DNA of 64,000 nucleotides. Origin: Muricea muricata (Eukaryota > Cnidaria > Anthozoa > Malacalcyonacea > Plexauridae). This document shows positions 1 to 11,609 of this stretch, piece after piece. The first letter of the stretch is position 1. The number at the start of each line of letters is the position of its first letter. Under the pieces are notes generated by a model, which did not search any database, was not told the DNA's origin, and saw only the letters and a list, made by a program, of their open reading frames with translations. Where the stretch lies: NCBI GenBank assembly GCA_963855995.1, contig OY979716.1:41997818-42061817 (forward strand), read 5' to 3'. The position numbers and the translations under genes are program-made.

Positions 1-1158
1 GCATCACTAAATTTGATTACTTCATATCGCGTTTTCAAGTCAAGTTCTTGCCGTTTACTTTTGACGACATGACAAACGTAGCTAGCTCAAGACAAGAAAA
101 ATTTTGAAACCATATACCTTTTTCACACTTTCTTACATTTGTACCATAGTAACTGACATTATTTTAGTGACAATCCCCCAAACATTTCCGACAACACACA
201 AAGACTAGGAAACATTTCATTAGCTGTTATCATTCAGCACTGAAGCAAGTAAAAACCTGTCTGCGTTTCATGCGTTATGTCGGACCTAAGTTTTAACGAA
301 ATCGAAGTTCCCTCTTGGATTCGTGGATACCACGCATACAAAGATTACTGGCAGATCAAGATTGGAGAAGTCCTGGACATAAGGCATGAGCCACAGAATG
401 AGCAAGACAACAATGCTATTGCTGTGATAAAAGATGGGGAAGTAGTTGGCCATATACCAAAGGGCTTAGCGAGTACAAAACAAGGGACAGCCATTGTCAA
501 GCATTTTCTAACGAAAACAGGCTGCAAAGCTGACAATCTCATCTCTCTTCAGTAAAATACGTTGAATTTGAGTTCTTCCACAACTAAATTTTTCCGCCAG
601 TTTTCTTGTGCTTTCCTGGAAATTAGCATCACTAAATTTGATTACTTCATATCGCGTTTTCAAGTCAAGTTCTTGCCATTTACTTTTGACGACATGACAA
701 ACGTAGCTAGCTCAAGACAAGAAAAATTTTGAAACCATATACCTTTTTCACACTTTCTTACATTTGTACCATAGTAACTGACATTATTTTAGTGACAATC
801 CCCCAAACATTTCCGACAACACACAAAGACTAGGAAACATTTCATTAGCTGTTATCATTCAGCACTGAAGCAAGTAAAAACCTGTCTGCGTTTCATGCGT
901 TATGTCGGACCTAAGTTTTAACGAAATCGAAGTTCCCTCTTGGATTCGTGGATACCACGCATACAAAGATTACTGGCAGATCAAGATTGGAGAAGTCCTG
1001 GACATAAGGCATGAGCCACAGAATGAGCAAGACAACAATGCTATTGCTGTGATAAAAGATGGGGAAGTAGTTGGCCATATACCAAAGGGCTTAGCGAGTA
1101 CAAAACAAGGGACAGCCATTGTCAAGCATTTTCTAACGAAAACAGGCTGCAAAGCTGA
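1..1158. repeat. Tandem direct duplication, 625-bp period
   Basis: Bases 1-533 recur at 626-1158 with an offset of 625. By eye I see one difference (G at 53, A at 678). The unit includes the 5' flank and the first part of a HIRAN-domain reading frame. Copy 1 departs from copy 2 just after the codons for GCKA, and 92 unrelated bases (534-625) separate the copies. Such high identity in otherwise decayed sequence means either a very recent duplication or an assembly artefact from two haplotypes. The left edge runs off the window. Confidence 0.9.
277..555 (+). pseudogene. Truncated duplicate of HIRAN-domain protein
   Basis: The first 85 codons equal those of the downstream gene at 902-1369. After GCKA the frame runs into seven unrelated codons and a stop at 553-555. 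The C-terminal third of the HIRAN-like domain is missing, so this copy probably encodes no folded protein. It is the truncated product of the 625-bp tandem duplication. It could instead be a 5' exon spliced to the downstream copy, but I see no good donor site at the break. Confidence 0.7.
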
Positions 1159-1369
1159 AGTTAAGGTTGTTGGAAATGCTGTCAATCGCGGTGGTGGATA
1201 TGGTATGGAAGTCCCGTGCATCTATAAATTTCAGGCACAGAACATATACATCGAGTTGCTCAGGAAACTTTTGGACATTGATAATAATTTATCTGTCAGA
1301 TATGAAACAAGAAAAAGACACGCAGAACAGGAAGAAAATAAAAACAGTACTGAAGCTAAACGACGTTAA
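902..1369 (+). CDS. HIRAN-domain-like small protein (155 aa)
   Basis: This is a single uninterrupted frame starting at ATG 902. Residues 10-110 resemble a HIRAN domain, the OB-like fold in HLTF that binds 3' DNA ends. The pattern shows a GYHAYKDYW strand, a HEPQNEQDNNAIAV segment (the usual 'D-N-AIAV' core) and a GHIPK strand. The C-terminus is a basic and acidic tail rich in R, K and E with no known domain. The family is known in invertebrate genomes as short stand-alone HIRAN proteins or attached to mobile elements. The gene appears intronless, with AATAAA about 70 bases after the stop. The start is the first ATG after the duplicated leader. Function beyond DNA binding is inference. Confidence 0.65.
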   Translation: MSDLSFNEIEVPSWIRGYHAYKDYWQIKIGEVLDIRHEPQNEQDNNAIAVIKDGEVVGHIPKGLASTKQGTAIVKHFLTKTGCKAEVKVVGNAVNRGGGYGMEVPCIYKFQAQNIYIELLRKLLDIDNNLSVRYETRKRHAEQEENKNSTEAKRR

Positions 1370-1440
1370 AAAACCTTGGGTTTTTCACTTTTAACTGAAG
1401 CCAATATGTAAAGTTTTAAATGCGTTACTTTTATAATAAG

Positions 1441-1446
1441 AATAAA
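1441..1446 (+). terminator. Candidate polyadenylation signal
   Basis: AATAAA lies 72 bases after the stop of the HIRAN gene, in AT-rich sequence. Its position suits cleavage and polyadenylation of that transcript. It is a single hexamer, so support is limited. Confidence 0.35.
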
Positions 1447-1529
1447 ATAAGTAACATGATATAACACGGATGTCATGGTCTACATCTATGTTTGGGGTCT
1501 TAAATTATGTTTCCGTCTGTCGACACATT

Positions 1530-1729
1530 TAGAATGTCCGTATTAACGGGGTGATTTCATTAGTTTAGGACTCGGCAATGTGGCCATTGGCCGTATTAGC
1601 GGGGTGGCCGTATTAAAGGGGTAACTTTAATATAAAATGCATTGGTGTTTCGCCGGGACCAAAAAAAGGTGACCGTATTATCGAGATGACCGTATTATCG
1701 AGGTGGCCGTAAGGCGGGGTTCCACTGTA
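1530..1729. mobile_element. Pogo/Tigger-like terminal fragment
   Basis: Read on the minus strand from 1729, the sequence begins TACAGTGGAACCCCG, which matches the CAGTGGAACC terminal signature of pogo/Tigger-type Tc1/mariner elements after a TA target. Inward there are repeats of a CCGTATTANCGRGGTG module at about 1540, 1590, 1610, 1670, 1690 and 1705. No opposite end or transposase was found, so this is a solo or truncated non-autonomous end. Its terminal TA is shared with the MITE that starts at 1730. Confidence 0.6.
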
Positions 1730-2209
1730 GTTGGGTAAGTAGGTTTAATAAATACATAAACGAGCATAGCTCAGTTATTATTCAATCAACCTCAACAAAA
1801 TTTTGCACATGGATACTACATGACAAGACGCATCAAAAAACATTTCTAATTTTGTTGCCAAGGTAACACTGCCCTCCCCAGGCCCCTAATACGAAATTTC
1901 TATAACTTGTTGTATTTATCCACATGGGCATTTTTTTCGAACAATGATCTTCCCATTGAACTTTAGGCATGCATATGTATAGCAGACAAACTTCTGATAT
2001 CATGTTGTTATAACCAGTTTCAGTATACAGCTATTTTATAAAAATTCTGTGTGGAGCCTGGGGACGACAGTGTTACCATAGCAACGACGTTAGAAATGTT
2101 TTTGGATGTATCTTGCAATGTAGTATCTGTGTACAAAAGTTTATTGAATTTGAGTAAATAATAGATGAGCTGTGCTCGTTTATGTATTTATTAAACCTAC
2201 TTACCCAAC
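1730..2209. mobile_element. 480-bp foldback MITE with TA target duplication
   Basis: The left end GTTGGGTAAGTAGGTTTAAT is the exact reverse complement of the right end at 2190-2209. Imperfect inverted similarity continues for about 150 bases on each side, for example around 1740-1880 and 2055-2200. TA dinucleotides flank both ends (1728-1729 and 2210-2211), as expected for the Tc1/mariner superfamily. There is no coding capacity. Confidence 0.85.
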
Positions 2210-2686
2210 TAGTGACGTCACAACTTTTGCCGAATCAGCAGTTTATATTTTGTATATTTTTGCAAATAACTTCGGAACTAAAAGAGATAGTCTATTATAG
2301 TAAATGGCCAATCAGCTTATTTTTTCATGCTCTTTCACATGACACAATAAAAATTTTATTGCCAATGTCCTTTAAGACACGATATACAGTATTCTTACTT
2401 GAATTTATCTACCTAACCAAATATTCCTGATTAAAAGTTCCGCCTGGCAAAGTGCGATAAAAATCCTTCAAGTTTATAATTAAATAGCCAATATTAAATT
2501 TATTATCCCAATTACACATGGTCATGCCCATGCTGCCATTACAAAGCTGTTGCGAAGTTGAAAGTGTGTGAGTGAATGTTAGTATATTACAAAGTTGTAA
2601 TCTGAGATAGACAGGCAAACCTTTTTACACTGCCTATTTTGATACATTTTGCCTGCCAAGAATGCATGAAAAATATCACTTATGCA

Positions 2687-2796
2687 GGTTTTCCCTAAGG
2701 CTATTGTCCTCACCACCATGCCTCAGTTTGATGTAAACAGAATGTTTTGCATTAAAATGAGGTCTGGCGGTAAGGATAATACCATTAGGGAAAACC
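2687..2796. mobile_element. Short palindromic MITE
   Basis: Inverted arms begin GGTTTTCCCTAAGGCTATTG (2687) and end with the complementary form at 2760-2796. A related single arm lies at 30915-30950 inside the CACTA-type element, so this is a dispersed family. No target duplication was resolved. Confidence 0.65.
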
Positions 2797-2976
2797 AAAG
2801 ACCTATATACATATTTATACAGACTATTCAAAGTAGGACTCCTGTGCATTGCTGGTAGGCAAATTGTATTGAATTATGTAAACAATGTTTATCCATCTAG
2901 ACATAATTAGCAAAATGTCTGACAATTTACGTGTCTAATGCTGGACAATTTTACTTTTCAATGAGGTAAAATAGTA

Positions 2977-3124
2977 AAATGAGAGAGCAGCAAAAGTTCC
3001 ACTCACTACCTAAATGATACTACTGAGCAAAGAGGAATTACCAGGACAGACCTAAATTCACTCAAAACATGAATCTGTTGTATCGCTTAGGCATAGTGAG
3101 TGGAACCTTTACTGCTTTTTCATG
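2977..3124. mobile_element. Short foldback repeat
   Basis: Arms at 2977-3025 and 3079-3124 are imperfect reverse complements, sharing AGTTCCACTCACTA and its complement plus the GAGCAGCAAAAG module. It forms a hairpin of about 150 bp with no coding capacity and is probably a MITE. Confidence 0.6.
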
Positions 3125-3280
3125 TTGTTATCCGGCATCAACACTGGGCACATATTAAAGTTTAAAGTGATAAAGTGCTGTATTCTATAAATGTATATGT
3201 AATGCTGTGTTCTCTACAAGGTATACCAAAAATTTTACCTTTATAAATTAATCTATTGTTGTTTTGCTTGTTTTCAGATA

Positions 3281-4095
3281 ATTACCATAGAGGCAGAAGC
3301 TTTGCCTGATGAAGATGGCACAGAGGATGATAACGCAAAAGAGGACAAGAAGAAAAAAGAGTTATTGTCATTTCTGCATGAAGCCGGGCAAGAAAAAGTG
3401 CGGAAATTGGTCTCAATATCAGAAGATCGGTGAGACAGGAGTTGGCACACAGACTTTGGAACACATTCCAAAGATGTTGGGATCCAAAAGAATGGGAATG
3501 AACAACCAAAGTGTTCCTGCCATGATGTGTTGCTGGAAAAGGTAACAAGTCTGGAAAAAAAATTGAGCAGCTTGTTTCGGCTATAGAACACCCAATAAAC
3601 AAACAAAGATACCCATAGTCAAGTGATGTGTTCAGTTTTATCAACCAATCCAATTTTGATAGCTTTGACACTTTTGATGAAGAGCCATCTGTGAAGCAAA
3701 CCATATCTGAGGTTGCATCCATTTGTGCAAATCGCACATTGCCGGGCATGGCTGAGACATCGGAAGAAGAAACAGCTGTGCTAACCACCTCATTTGTCGC
3801 ACCATCAGTCTGTGCTATTTCACCATCCGTATATGACGATATGTTCAAGAAAAGCTCCTCAATTTCTAATTATGCCAAAAATCTTGTGTTTTTGATTTTT
3901 GACAAAGAGGAGCTGGTAGACTGTAATTGTTCCGGAAGGCTTGAGAAGAAGTCATTAGAAAGTGATCCATGTATGGATTTAATTAAAGAAAGTACATTTA
4001 AAAAGTTTCCAATGAAAGACAGGAAAAAATCATGGGCTTCGTGTCGAAAGGCAATTGACAGTGCGATACGCAAACTTAGATTTAAAGCATCGTGA
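3281..4095 (+). pseudogene. BEN-domain-like gene fragment
   Basis: A region after a TTTTCAG acceptor encodes an acidic and lysine-rich stretch, then a leucine-heptad segment near 3540-3580. A 155-codon frame follows (3628-4095). Residues about 80-150 of that frame resemble a BEN domain: YAKNLVFLIFDKEEL, a C-x-GR loop, KSLESDP, then SCRKAIDSAIRK as the last helix. BEN domains bind DNA in transcriptional regulators. The parts are in different frames with no clear donor and acceptor pairs. This is either a decayed copy or a gene whose introns I cannot resolve. It is distantly similar to the BEN gene at 32.5-36.4 kb. Confidence in BEN is moderate. Confidence 0.45.
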
Positions 4096-4388
4096 CTTTT
4101 AATTCTTATTCTATATTTTATGTACATATTGTTATAAATATTTCTACTTTTTGCATGTTTTTGACAATTTTCCCTTGTAATACATTCCACATTGTACCTA
4201 GGCTTAATGTAGTTATTAAAAAAGGTATTAAAAAGTCATTATTGTACCATATTACATGACATTATTAATGGGGTAGGTGGATTTGAGCTGGCTATGGCAT
4301 TGTAACTGCTTTCTTGACTTTAATGACTGTGTGACATGAAAATCTAATCTCCCATCTAAAATTTTCTCAGATTCAGTTTTCCCCCTGC

Positions 4389-4420
4389 ACCCCCCCCCCC
4401 CCACACACACACACACACAA
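4389..4420. repeat. C-run and (CA)n microsatellite
   Basis: A run of about 15 C followed by about nine CA units. Confidence 0.9.
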
Positions 4421-4660
4421 CAGTTTGCAAGTTAGTGATCATTAGTTAACCATGGAAAAGATGCATAAGCATGATGGAGGGACATAATTGCATGGTAATG
4501 TCTGTTAAAATTCCAGCAAAATTTACATTGCATGAATTCTTGCAACTGAAATAGACAATCAATTATTTCGAATTGTTTCACGATCAATATTATATGATTA
4601 AATATGCTTTGTCATTACCAATGCTTTTTGATGGAATTAGCATGCTTTAGACAGGATTAT

Positions 4661-4802
4661 AAAAAGTCTAAACAATGCTAAAGCAGGCTAAACCAGTCTA
4701 AAGGATGGTAATCCGGTCTAAACCAAGCTAAAGCAGGCTGAACCAGTCTACAGCAGTGCAAAACATGCTAATCCAGTCTAAACCATGCTAAAGCAGTCTA
4801 GA
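4661..4802. repeat. Degenerate minisatellite, unit about 20 bp
   Basis: Seven or so copies of a unit close to AAACCAGTCTAAAGCATGCT, with point differences between copies. It lies just upstream of the left end of the 7-kb transposon and holds no gene. Confidence 0.8.
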
Positions 4803-4879
4803 AAGAAACTCTAGTCGAGAAAGGGTCGTAAATGGTGACTGGAGGTAATGAAAACAGTGAAATATTGATGTTTAACTTT

Positions 4880-5186
4880 TAGGCCGTCAGCTAGTGCCTC
4901 TAAATATGTCTAGAAAACGATTTTCGTTGCCCCCTTCGCTAAACTAAAAAAAAATTACACATTCTCATAGAATAAGCAACGCTGAATCCGAATCTAAAAA
5001 GTTCTTGCAGATTCTCTCGGCAGTTTTTGTGCAAAATGCGATTAAAATCCTAAAATTTTCGAGTTTTGCAATAGCATTTTTACTATATTCCATACCTCAA
5101 AATACGTACACTCTGAACCAGTCACCGGCGCGCCAAGTGAAAGTTATACAAGTAAGATAACTTCCGCCTCCTCTTGAGATATGTGA
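4880..5186. repeat. Left terminal inverted repeat of the 7-kb transposon
   Basis: This reads as the reverse complement of 11610-11907 with scattered mismatches. It holds the probable promoter of the internal gene, which starts at 5214, 27 bases after the repeat ends. Confidence 0.88.
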
Positions 5187-5213
5187 TACACATTAATGTA
5201 AACACATGTAAAT

Positions 5214-8200
5214 ATGGAGGAAGATATTTGCTCATGTATAATTCATACCAGCGATATATCCAAAAATGTTTCCCAGTTAAAAGATTTTACGGCTGTAACA
5301 CTTTCAAAATTTTTGAGTACCAGGAAAATATTGCTATCTTTGACTGGAAATCTGACTGGCGTAGCTGTAAAGTCTTTAGAGTATTTCTCTGATGAAGATG
5401 AACGGGCATTCACCAACGAAGGAACTGTTCCTGAAAGAAGCTTGCAATATCATATTGAATGCTATCGAAAGTTTACAGATAAAGTAAGAATTACAAGAGC
5501 GCAACGTATGAGTGAAAAATCCGATACACCATCTACGAGTAAAGAAGATGCAGAACCTGCTGCGAAGAAACAAAGAGCAGACGAAACCCGACAAACACGA
5601 AGTAAACTTCAACCACATGGCTCTACTGCGACTAAGTCGAGACCTAAATCAACGACTGTTCTTCCAAGAATATGCCTTATTTGCAAAAAATCAGAACTCA
5701 CATACACTTGTCCCGTAAGTCGAAAGTCAAAATTACTTTTTTAGAATATTGTGTGATATTAAAATGTTATAAATATTTAAGAATATTAGAGATAGTTATC
5801 CTTCCCAACCCCCAGTATACTAAATATACGTACTATGATACATTAGCACAGTTGATACGAAGCTAGGTTGCTGAAGCAGTAGTATTTACTTTTAGAGAAC
5901 CAAGAAAAAAGTGTTACAAATGCTCACTCAAAGCCAAACCTTTGATGCTGGAAAGTTAAGAATGGCTGCAGAACAGAAAAAGGATGAGTCTATCCTGTTA
6001 CACATTCGAGGCAAAGATTGTGTGGCAATTGAAGCATGCTATCACAAAAAATGCTACACAAGCTACACAAATTTCCTGAATTATAAATTAGTGGAAGATA
6101 AAGAAAGACTGTATGAAGAGTCATTCCAGCAATTTTGTAAACAAGTTGTAGATAAGAAGATCATTACTGACAAAGAAGTAATGCTCATGACAAAACTGTT
6201 TGACTACTTTGTTAAATGTGTTCAAGATACAGAAGGATTAGATGCATCAAATTATCGAATATTTCGTTTGAAAACAAGATTAAAGCTGGCATACCCCCAG
6301 CTAGTTTTCCATAAACCCAGTAAGAGGAACATGAGTGAGTTGGTCTTTTGCGAGGATCTGAGTGCGGGTGTGATTGCAGCAGGACACATCTCAATGTGTG
6401 ACAGTTCTGACACTGAAACTAGCAGTCAGGAAGAGAGTGAAATTCCTGGTACATCAACCCAAAAGAAAACTGGAAACAACAAGCAAGAAGAAATGAGAAC
6501 ATTGTTTCATGCTGCCATGATTCTTCGTGGTAAAATTGAAGAATGTGACAATTTTTACCAAAAGTGGCCCCCTACACCATCTGAGTTTACCCCAACAAAT
6601 GCAGAGCAAATGATTCCCCCTAGTCTATCAGCGTTTCTTTTGTGGCTGCTTGGCTTTTCGTCCACTGTCAACATGAGTACATACTTGAGTATTGCGGAGA
6701 ATCAATATTTAAAGGTTCTTTCTCTTGCCCAAGACATAATTCATGTTAGCTCAAATGGCAGGAAACAGACCCCAAAATCGCTATCTTTGGGCATGGCAGT
6801 AAGGCAAATTACAGGATCATATGCACTTACAAAAATATTAAATGGCTTTGGAAATTCAGTGTCCTATTCAGCAGTCTTGTCCCTTGATACAGCTCTTGCT
6901 TCCCAATGTCTTGACAATGATGCTGTCATACCAGAAGGGATAATTCCAAGAAAATTCACCATGATGGTTTGGGATAACATAGATTTCCTGGAAGAAACAC
7001 CAACGGGTGCTGGTTCAACACATATGGCCAATGGCATTATCATTCAACAAACAAGAGATGATCAGCAACTTCCAAAACACTGCCAGACCAGTACTACTAC
7101 TATAAAGAAGTCATTGCGTTCATTAAAAGCTCCTGAAAACAATTACATACCTACATTCTAGGTAACAAAGAATCGCCAAAGCTACATGTGGCTGCAATAA
7201 ATTGTGCATTGGAAACAAGTGTAGTTACACAAAAGGATTCACTGGATCGAAGTCTGATGCTGGACTTTATGTACACAATTTGCAAGTACTACTGTGATGA
7301 ATTGTCTACAATTCTACCCGGCTGGACAGGTTTTAACACACTGATTAGTGAAAAGCCTGATGGTATTTCAAAGGTGGGTTATCTTCCTGTTGTGGATGCA
7401 CCGGTGACTGACATCTCAACGATCTACACAATCTTGAGACGGAGTGTTGATATTGCAAACAAACTGGAACTGCAATATGCAGTACTAATCTTTGGTGAAG
7501 CGATATATGCCAAGGCACAGCAGGTACGATGGAAAAGTGGTGAATTTCTAAACAAGTTCATTTTTCGGCTTGGGGAATTTCATGCCTGTATGTCATATGC
7601 TACAGCAATCTCATGTCGGTTCCGCAGTGCTGGTTTGCAGGTTAGCATTTTCAAATATTCTTTTATTTCCTTTCACAGTTCATACAAATATTACACACAC
7701 AGACTAGGTTACCAAGTAAAAAGAGATGTTTTAACAGAACTGTGCTGATGAATGATTTATAAAGTCATTCACTGGAAAAATATTGACTTTCCTTAATGCT
7801 GAGTGAACACGCTACTATGCAACATATCAAATATGCTGTCTGATGCAGTCTATGATCTATATAGGTCCAGTGTTGTATTAATAGCAAATATAGTTAGGAA
7901 AGTTATAGATTTGTTAGTGATTTGTTCTTCCTTCAAACCTGATTTGTAGGATATCCTAGTTGAATCCGAGACTGTTGCACAAGGATCTCTGAATGGAGTC
8001 TTCAGTGGAAAGCACTACAACCGCTGCATACGTGCACACAAGTTGGTGTTTGAAGCTATGGAAAGGCTCCGTTTTGAAGCTTTTCTCGATACTCAATCAA
8101 CAGAACAAAAAGGAGAAATCATTGGCCTAGCAAAGGAGATACATGGCAACTTAAAACAAGAGGGCATTGAAAGTTACAGTGGCAATTCTATTCTAAATGA

Positions 8201-11200
8201 AATGGCAAAAAGATAAGTTTTAATTAGTTTATTTTGCTATTATGTAAGCCACATGCAGGGACTATAAAAATGCAGGGACTATAAAAATACAGGGATTGTT
8301 CAATGGAATTTTGACTCATTACTAAAATGTCATCGTGTGAAATGTTATAATTTTCTTCGGTTTTTTCTGGCACTGCAATGTTAAGATGTTCAAAGTATTC
8401 AGAGTACTCAATGACACCAGATTTTTGTGACGTGCTTGTGCAAAGGGGTAGAAAGGGAGTTAGAATCCATTTGCAAGTAGATAAACCCATCTAATTCATC
8501 CCAAAATGTTATTACGTTCCAGATATTTGTTGAAGAGGAGAAGAAAAGGAGTGACATTTGAGTTTTGGTGTACCTACATTGAAATGGTTCAACTGTTATT
8601 AACATTTATCCGAGCAACAAGAACAACTGATTGGAAGCTTCATCTATCTGCAGTGAGAGCAATGCTTCCTTGGTACTTTGCCTACGACTGCATAAATTAC
8701 GCTCGCTATATGTCTGCATACTGGCTAGAAATGATGTGTCTGGATGAGACACACCCAGGTAAGGAAATAACATATTCATACAGCATGACTCTACAATAGT
8801 GAACTTACTGTAATTAAGGTTCAAACAGAATAGTGAACACAAATGCAGTATATACATATAATGTTAATTCATGTTTAGGAGCTTCAGCGGAAATGGAATT
8901 GCAATGGACTGTTCAAAGGCAACAAAATCATGGGTTTTCATCGATTGCCTGTGATCAAACCATTGAGCAAACTTGCAACCGGGATTCCAAAACCAAAGGT
9001 GGTATCGTGGGGTTGACTCAGAATAGAGGAGCAATAAATCAGTGGATTCTTGCTCAAGCTGACAGAAGTGCAGTAACCAGAAATTGTCAGTTGATGGCTG
9101 GTGTAGCAGAGGAGCAAAGGTAACGACAATATTGAATCTGATGATGTCTGAATACAATAGATTAGGTACTGTAGTTTACATTTCTAGAAACTGAATGCTA
9201 CTGTATGTTCACATTTAGAAAGAGGAAAGACCTGGACAAAACTAACTTGGAGAAGCATGAGCAAGCTGTTAAACAGATTATGGCAACAATAACTTCCATG
9301 TCAAACCCGTTTAGCCCAGAAAGCCCCACAGAGTTGTTCAACATATGTAGCGGTGTTGTTGCAGATGAAGAAACAAGAAGAGATTTACAGAATGCATATG
9401 TGAAAGGAGACGAAAGAGTTGAGCAGTATTTCCATACCAAGGTACTATGTGAAGAACCAGATATATTTTCTAAGATTGAAAAAATGAAACTGAAATCTTT
9501 TAATACTATGGCAAAATCAAAGGCAACCCGAACATCTTCTGGCTCTGTCGTTATGGTGAAGAATGATTGTCGCTTCTGGGCAAGGCTTCTTATGATAGCA
9601 AGAAATCGGGATGTTGATCTTCAACATGTTTTCACATATTCCCTGGGACCATATCCAAGAGCACTGGCTACAGACTCTGGCTGTCTTGTTAAAACTGTAA
9701 AATCAAAATTACTTCATGTGCTGGAACAAGAAGCTATGGTGCCACTTATTGAACAGGTTCCAACAAATAGTGCTGCTATTGTTGATGGAATGGCTCTACT
9801 GCAAATGCTGAAAGCAAAAAATATCCCAGAGACATTTGGTCAATTGGCTGATGTTGTTTTGAAGAATGTCATTGACATTGCAGTTTACAATAAATCACGA
9901 CGGGTGGACTTTGTGACGGACAGGTATCCTGCAGTGAGTATAAAAACTGCTGAAAGGTTACACAGGGCAGCATCTGGCACATATACTGTCTCAATACTTG
10001 GTGATCAACAAAAAGTTCCAAAGCAGTGGAAAAAGTTCTTGAGTGTGGGAAGTAATAAGGAACGGCTTGTCGAATTCTTGGTTCAACACTGGAGAAATGT
10101 TCCATGTTCAGCACTGCAGTCAACCCATTTGTTCGCAACAAATAAAGAGAAATGTTACCACTATTACTCTAATGGTGATAGTGTTACTGTTGAAGAAGTT
10201 CCTGAATTGGAGTGTGACCATGAAGAGGCCGACACAAGGATGTTCCTTCATGCACAACATGCTGCAGCATCATCGGATGTTGTTGTTATCAAGAGCCCGG
10301 ATACTGATGTTTTCATCATTGCACTTGCTTGCCAAGCAAATATTCCTGCTACACTTATATTTGACACGGGAACTGCAAATAATCGGAGAAGAATTGATGT
10401 GGGTAGAGTTGCTGAGTTCTTTGGACCCAGGTGGTGCAAAGCCATGATTGGTTTCCATATTTTTACAGGTGGGAATAATTTGGGATAACAGTCCCATCTG
10501 TCTTCATGTATTAACTAGTTTACCAATTAGTAACTAGGTGTTTATCTGATTCTCCTTACATGCCCTTTACCAACTTAATTTAGTGCTTGATGATTTTACT
10601 GACTTGGGAACAGACACTGCTAATGTAAGTCCATTAATGGGTTACAACCTTTAATTTTTTTATGTAAGGTCTGACTCCACAAGTGCATTTTTTGGTAAAG
10701 GTAAGACAACAGCACTTAAAGTAGCAAGAAGCAAAGATGAATTCGGTGGTTCATTTGAGGCACTTGGAAATGATTTACAGCTTCCTGAGAACATCATCAC
10801 GCTTCTGGAGCAATATGTTTGCTGCCTTTATGGCCAAGAAAAAGCTTCATCAGTCAATAATGTCCGTTACAGGATGTTTAAACTTGGCAAGTGCTCAGAG
10901 GACTCACTCCCTCCTAATTTTGATAGTTTATATCAACACATTTTGAGAGTCAACTTTGCAAGTTATATTTGTAAGAATTGTACCATTCCCATTATAAATG
11001 CACCATCACCTGTGGGATATGGTTGGAGCCTACCAGCAGATACACTGGAAATCACATGGGGGACCCAAGGGCCTGCTCCAGACAGCATCTTAGAATTTGT
11101 TAGCTGCAAGTGCAAGAAGGGTTGTCAAACAAACAGGTGCTCATGTTACAAAGCAAATTTGAAGTGCACTGAACTTTGCCAATGCAGCAGCTGTGAGAAC

Positions 11201-11278
11201 AGTGAAGTAGATGATGAGCTGATTGACAATGACTTTGATGGAGAGGCAATGGATTGTGATGATGAGGAATTCGAATAG
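5214..11278 (+). pseudogene. Transposon protein: zinc cluster, XPG/FEN1-like PIN nuclease, CXC
   Basis: Exons at 5214-5714, 5896-7158, about 7161-7640, 7950-8212, about 8523-8758, 8879-9119, 9219-10468 and 10670-11278. Most junctions are GT-AG and in phase. The N-terminal part has CLICKK plus YHKKCYTSYTNF (possible zinc site). The exon at 9219-10468 has the XPG/FEN1 acidic residues in order: VDGMALL (Asp codon 9784), HEEADTR (10219-10239) and SPDTDVF (10294-10314). The last exon adds SDSTSAFFGKGK, like the XPG helix-hairpin-helix entry. At 11101-11200 nine or so Cys form a tesmin/CXC pattern (CKCKKGCQTNRCSCY). The tail is acidic. Breaks: a stop plus 1-nt shift at 7159-7170, a shift near 8550, and a 1-nt mismatch at the 10468/10670 junction. 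It probably acts in transposition. I did not identify the DDE triad. Confidence 0.75.
8224..8500. other. Probable intron of the transposon gene
   Basis: No similarity to the flanking exons. It contains two adjacent copies of a 20-bp unit close to TGCAGGGACTATAAAAA at 8254-8295. The exon before it ends in a stop rather than at a clear donor. Confidence 0.4.
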
Positions 11279-11609
11279 TTTTGAACACGAAAAGAAGTTA
11301 TTTATATATTACTATAGGTATTAATGACAGAATTTGACGTTTCGAGTAAATGCTCTAAGTCGATTTTTATATATAGTACTTATAGTAAAGCATTTTATAA
11401 TATTTAGGCTAATACCTTACAACTGTGAACTGTCCAATATTCTGTCTTTAAAATGCAGAATTAAAGTTTTTTCTTCATTTTTTTACTCGCCATAAAAATG
11501 AAACAGTGAAAACGTTGGTTTATAATCTTAAACGGGTTCGTGTAAAGCCAGAATTGAAAATAAATGAACTAGAAAATAATGTTGCTCATTGTTTACTTCA
11601 AATTTGAAT

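Noticed and set aside
2182..2618. Open frames on both strands after the MITE
   Set aside because: They overlap the MITE end and AT-rich sequence, show no conserved motif and have no splice context.
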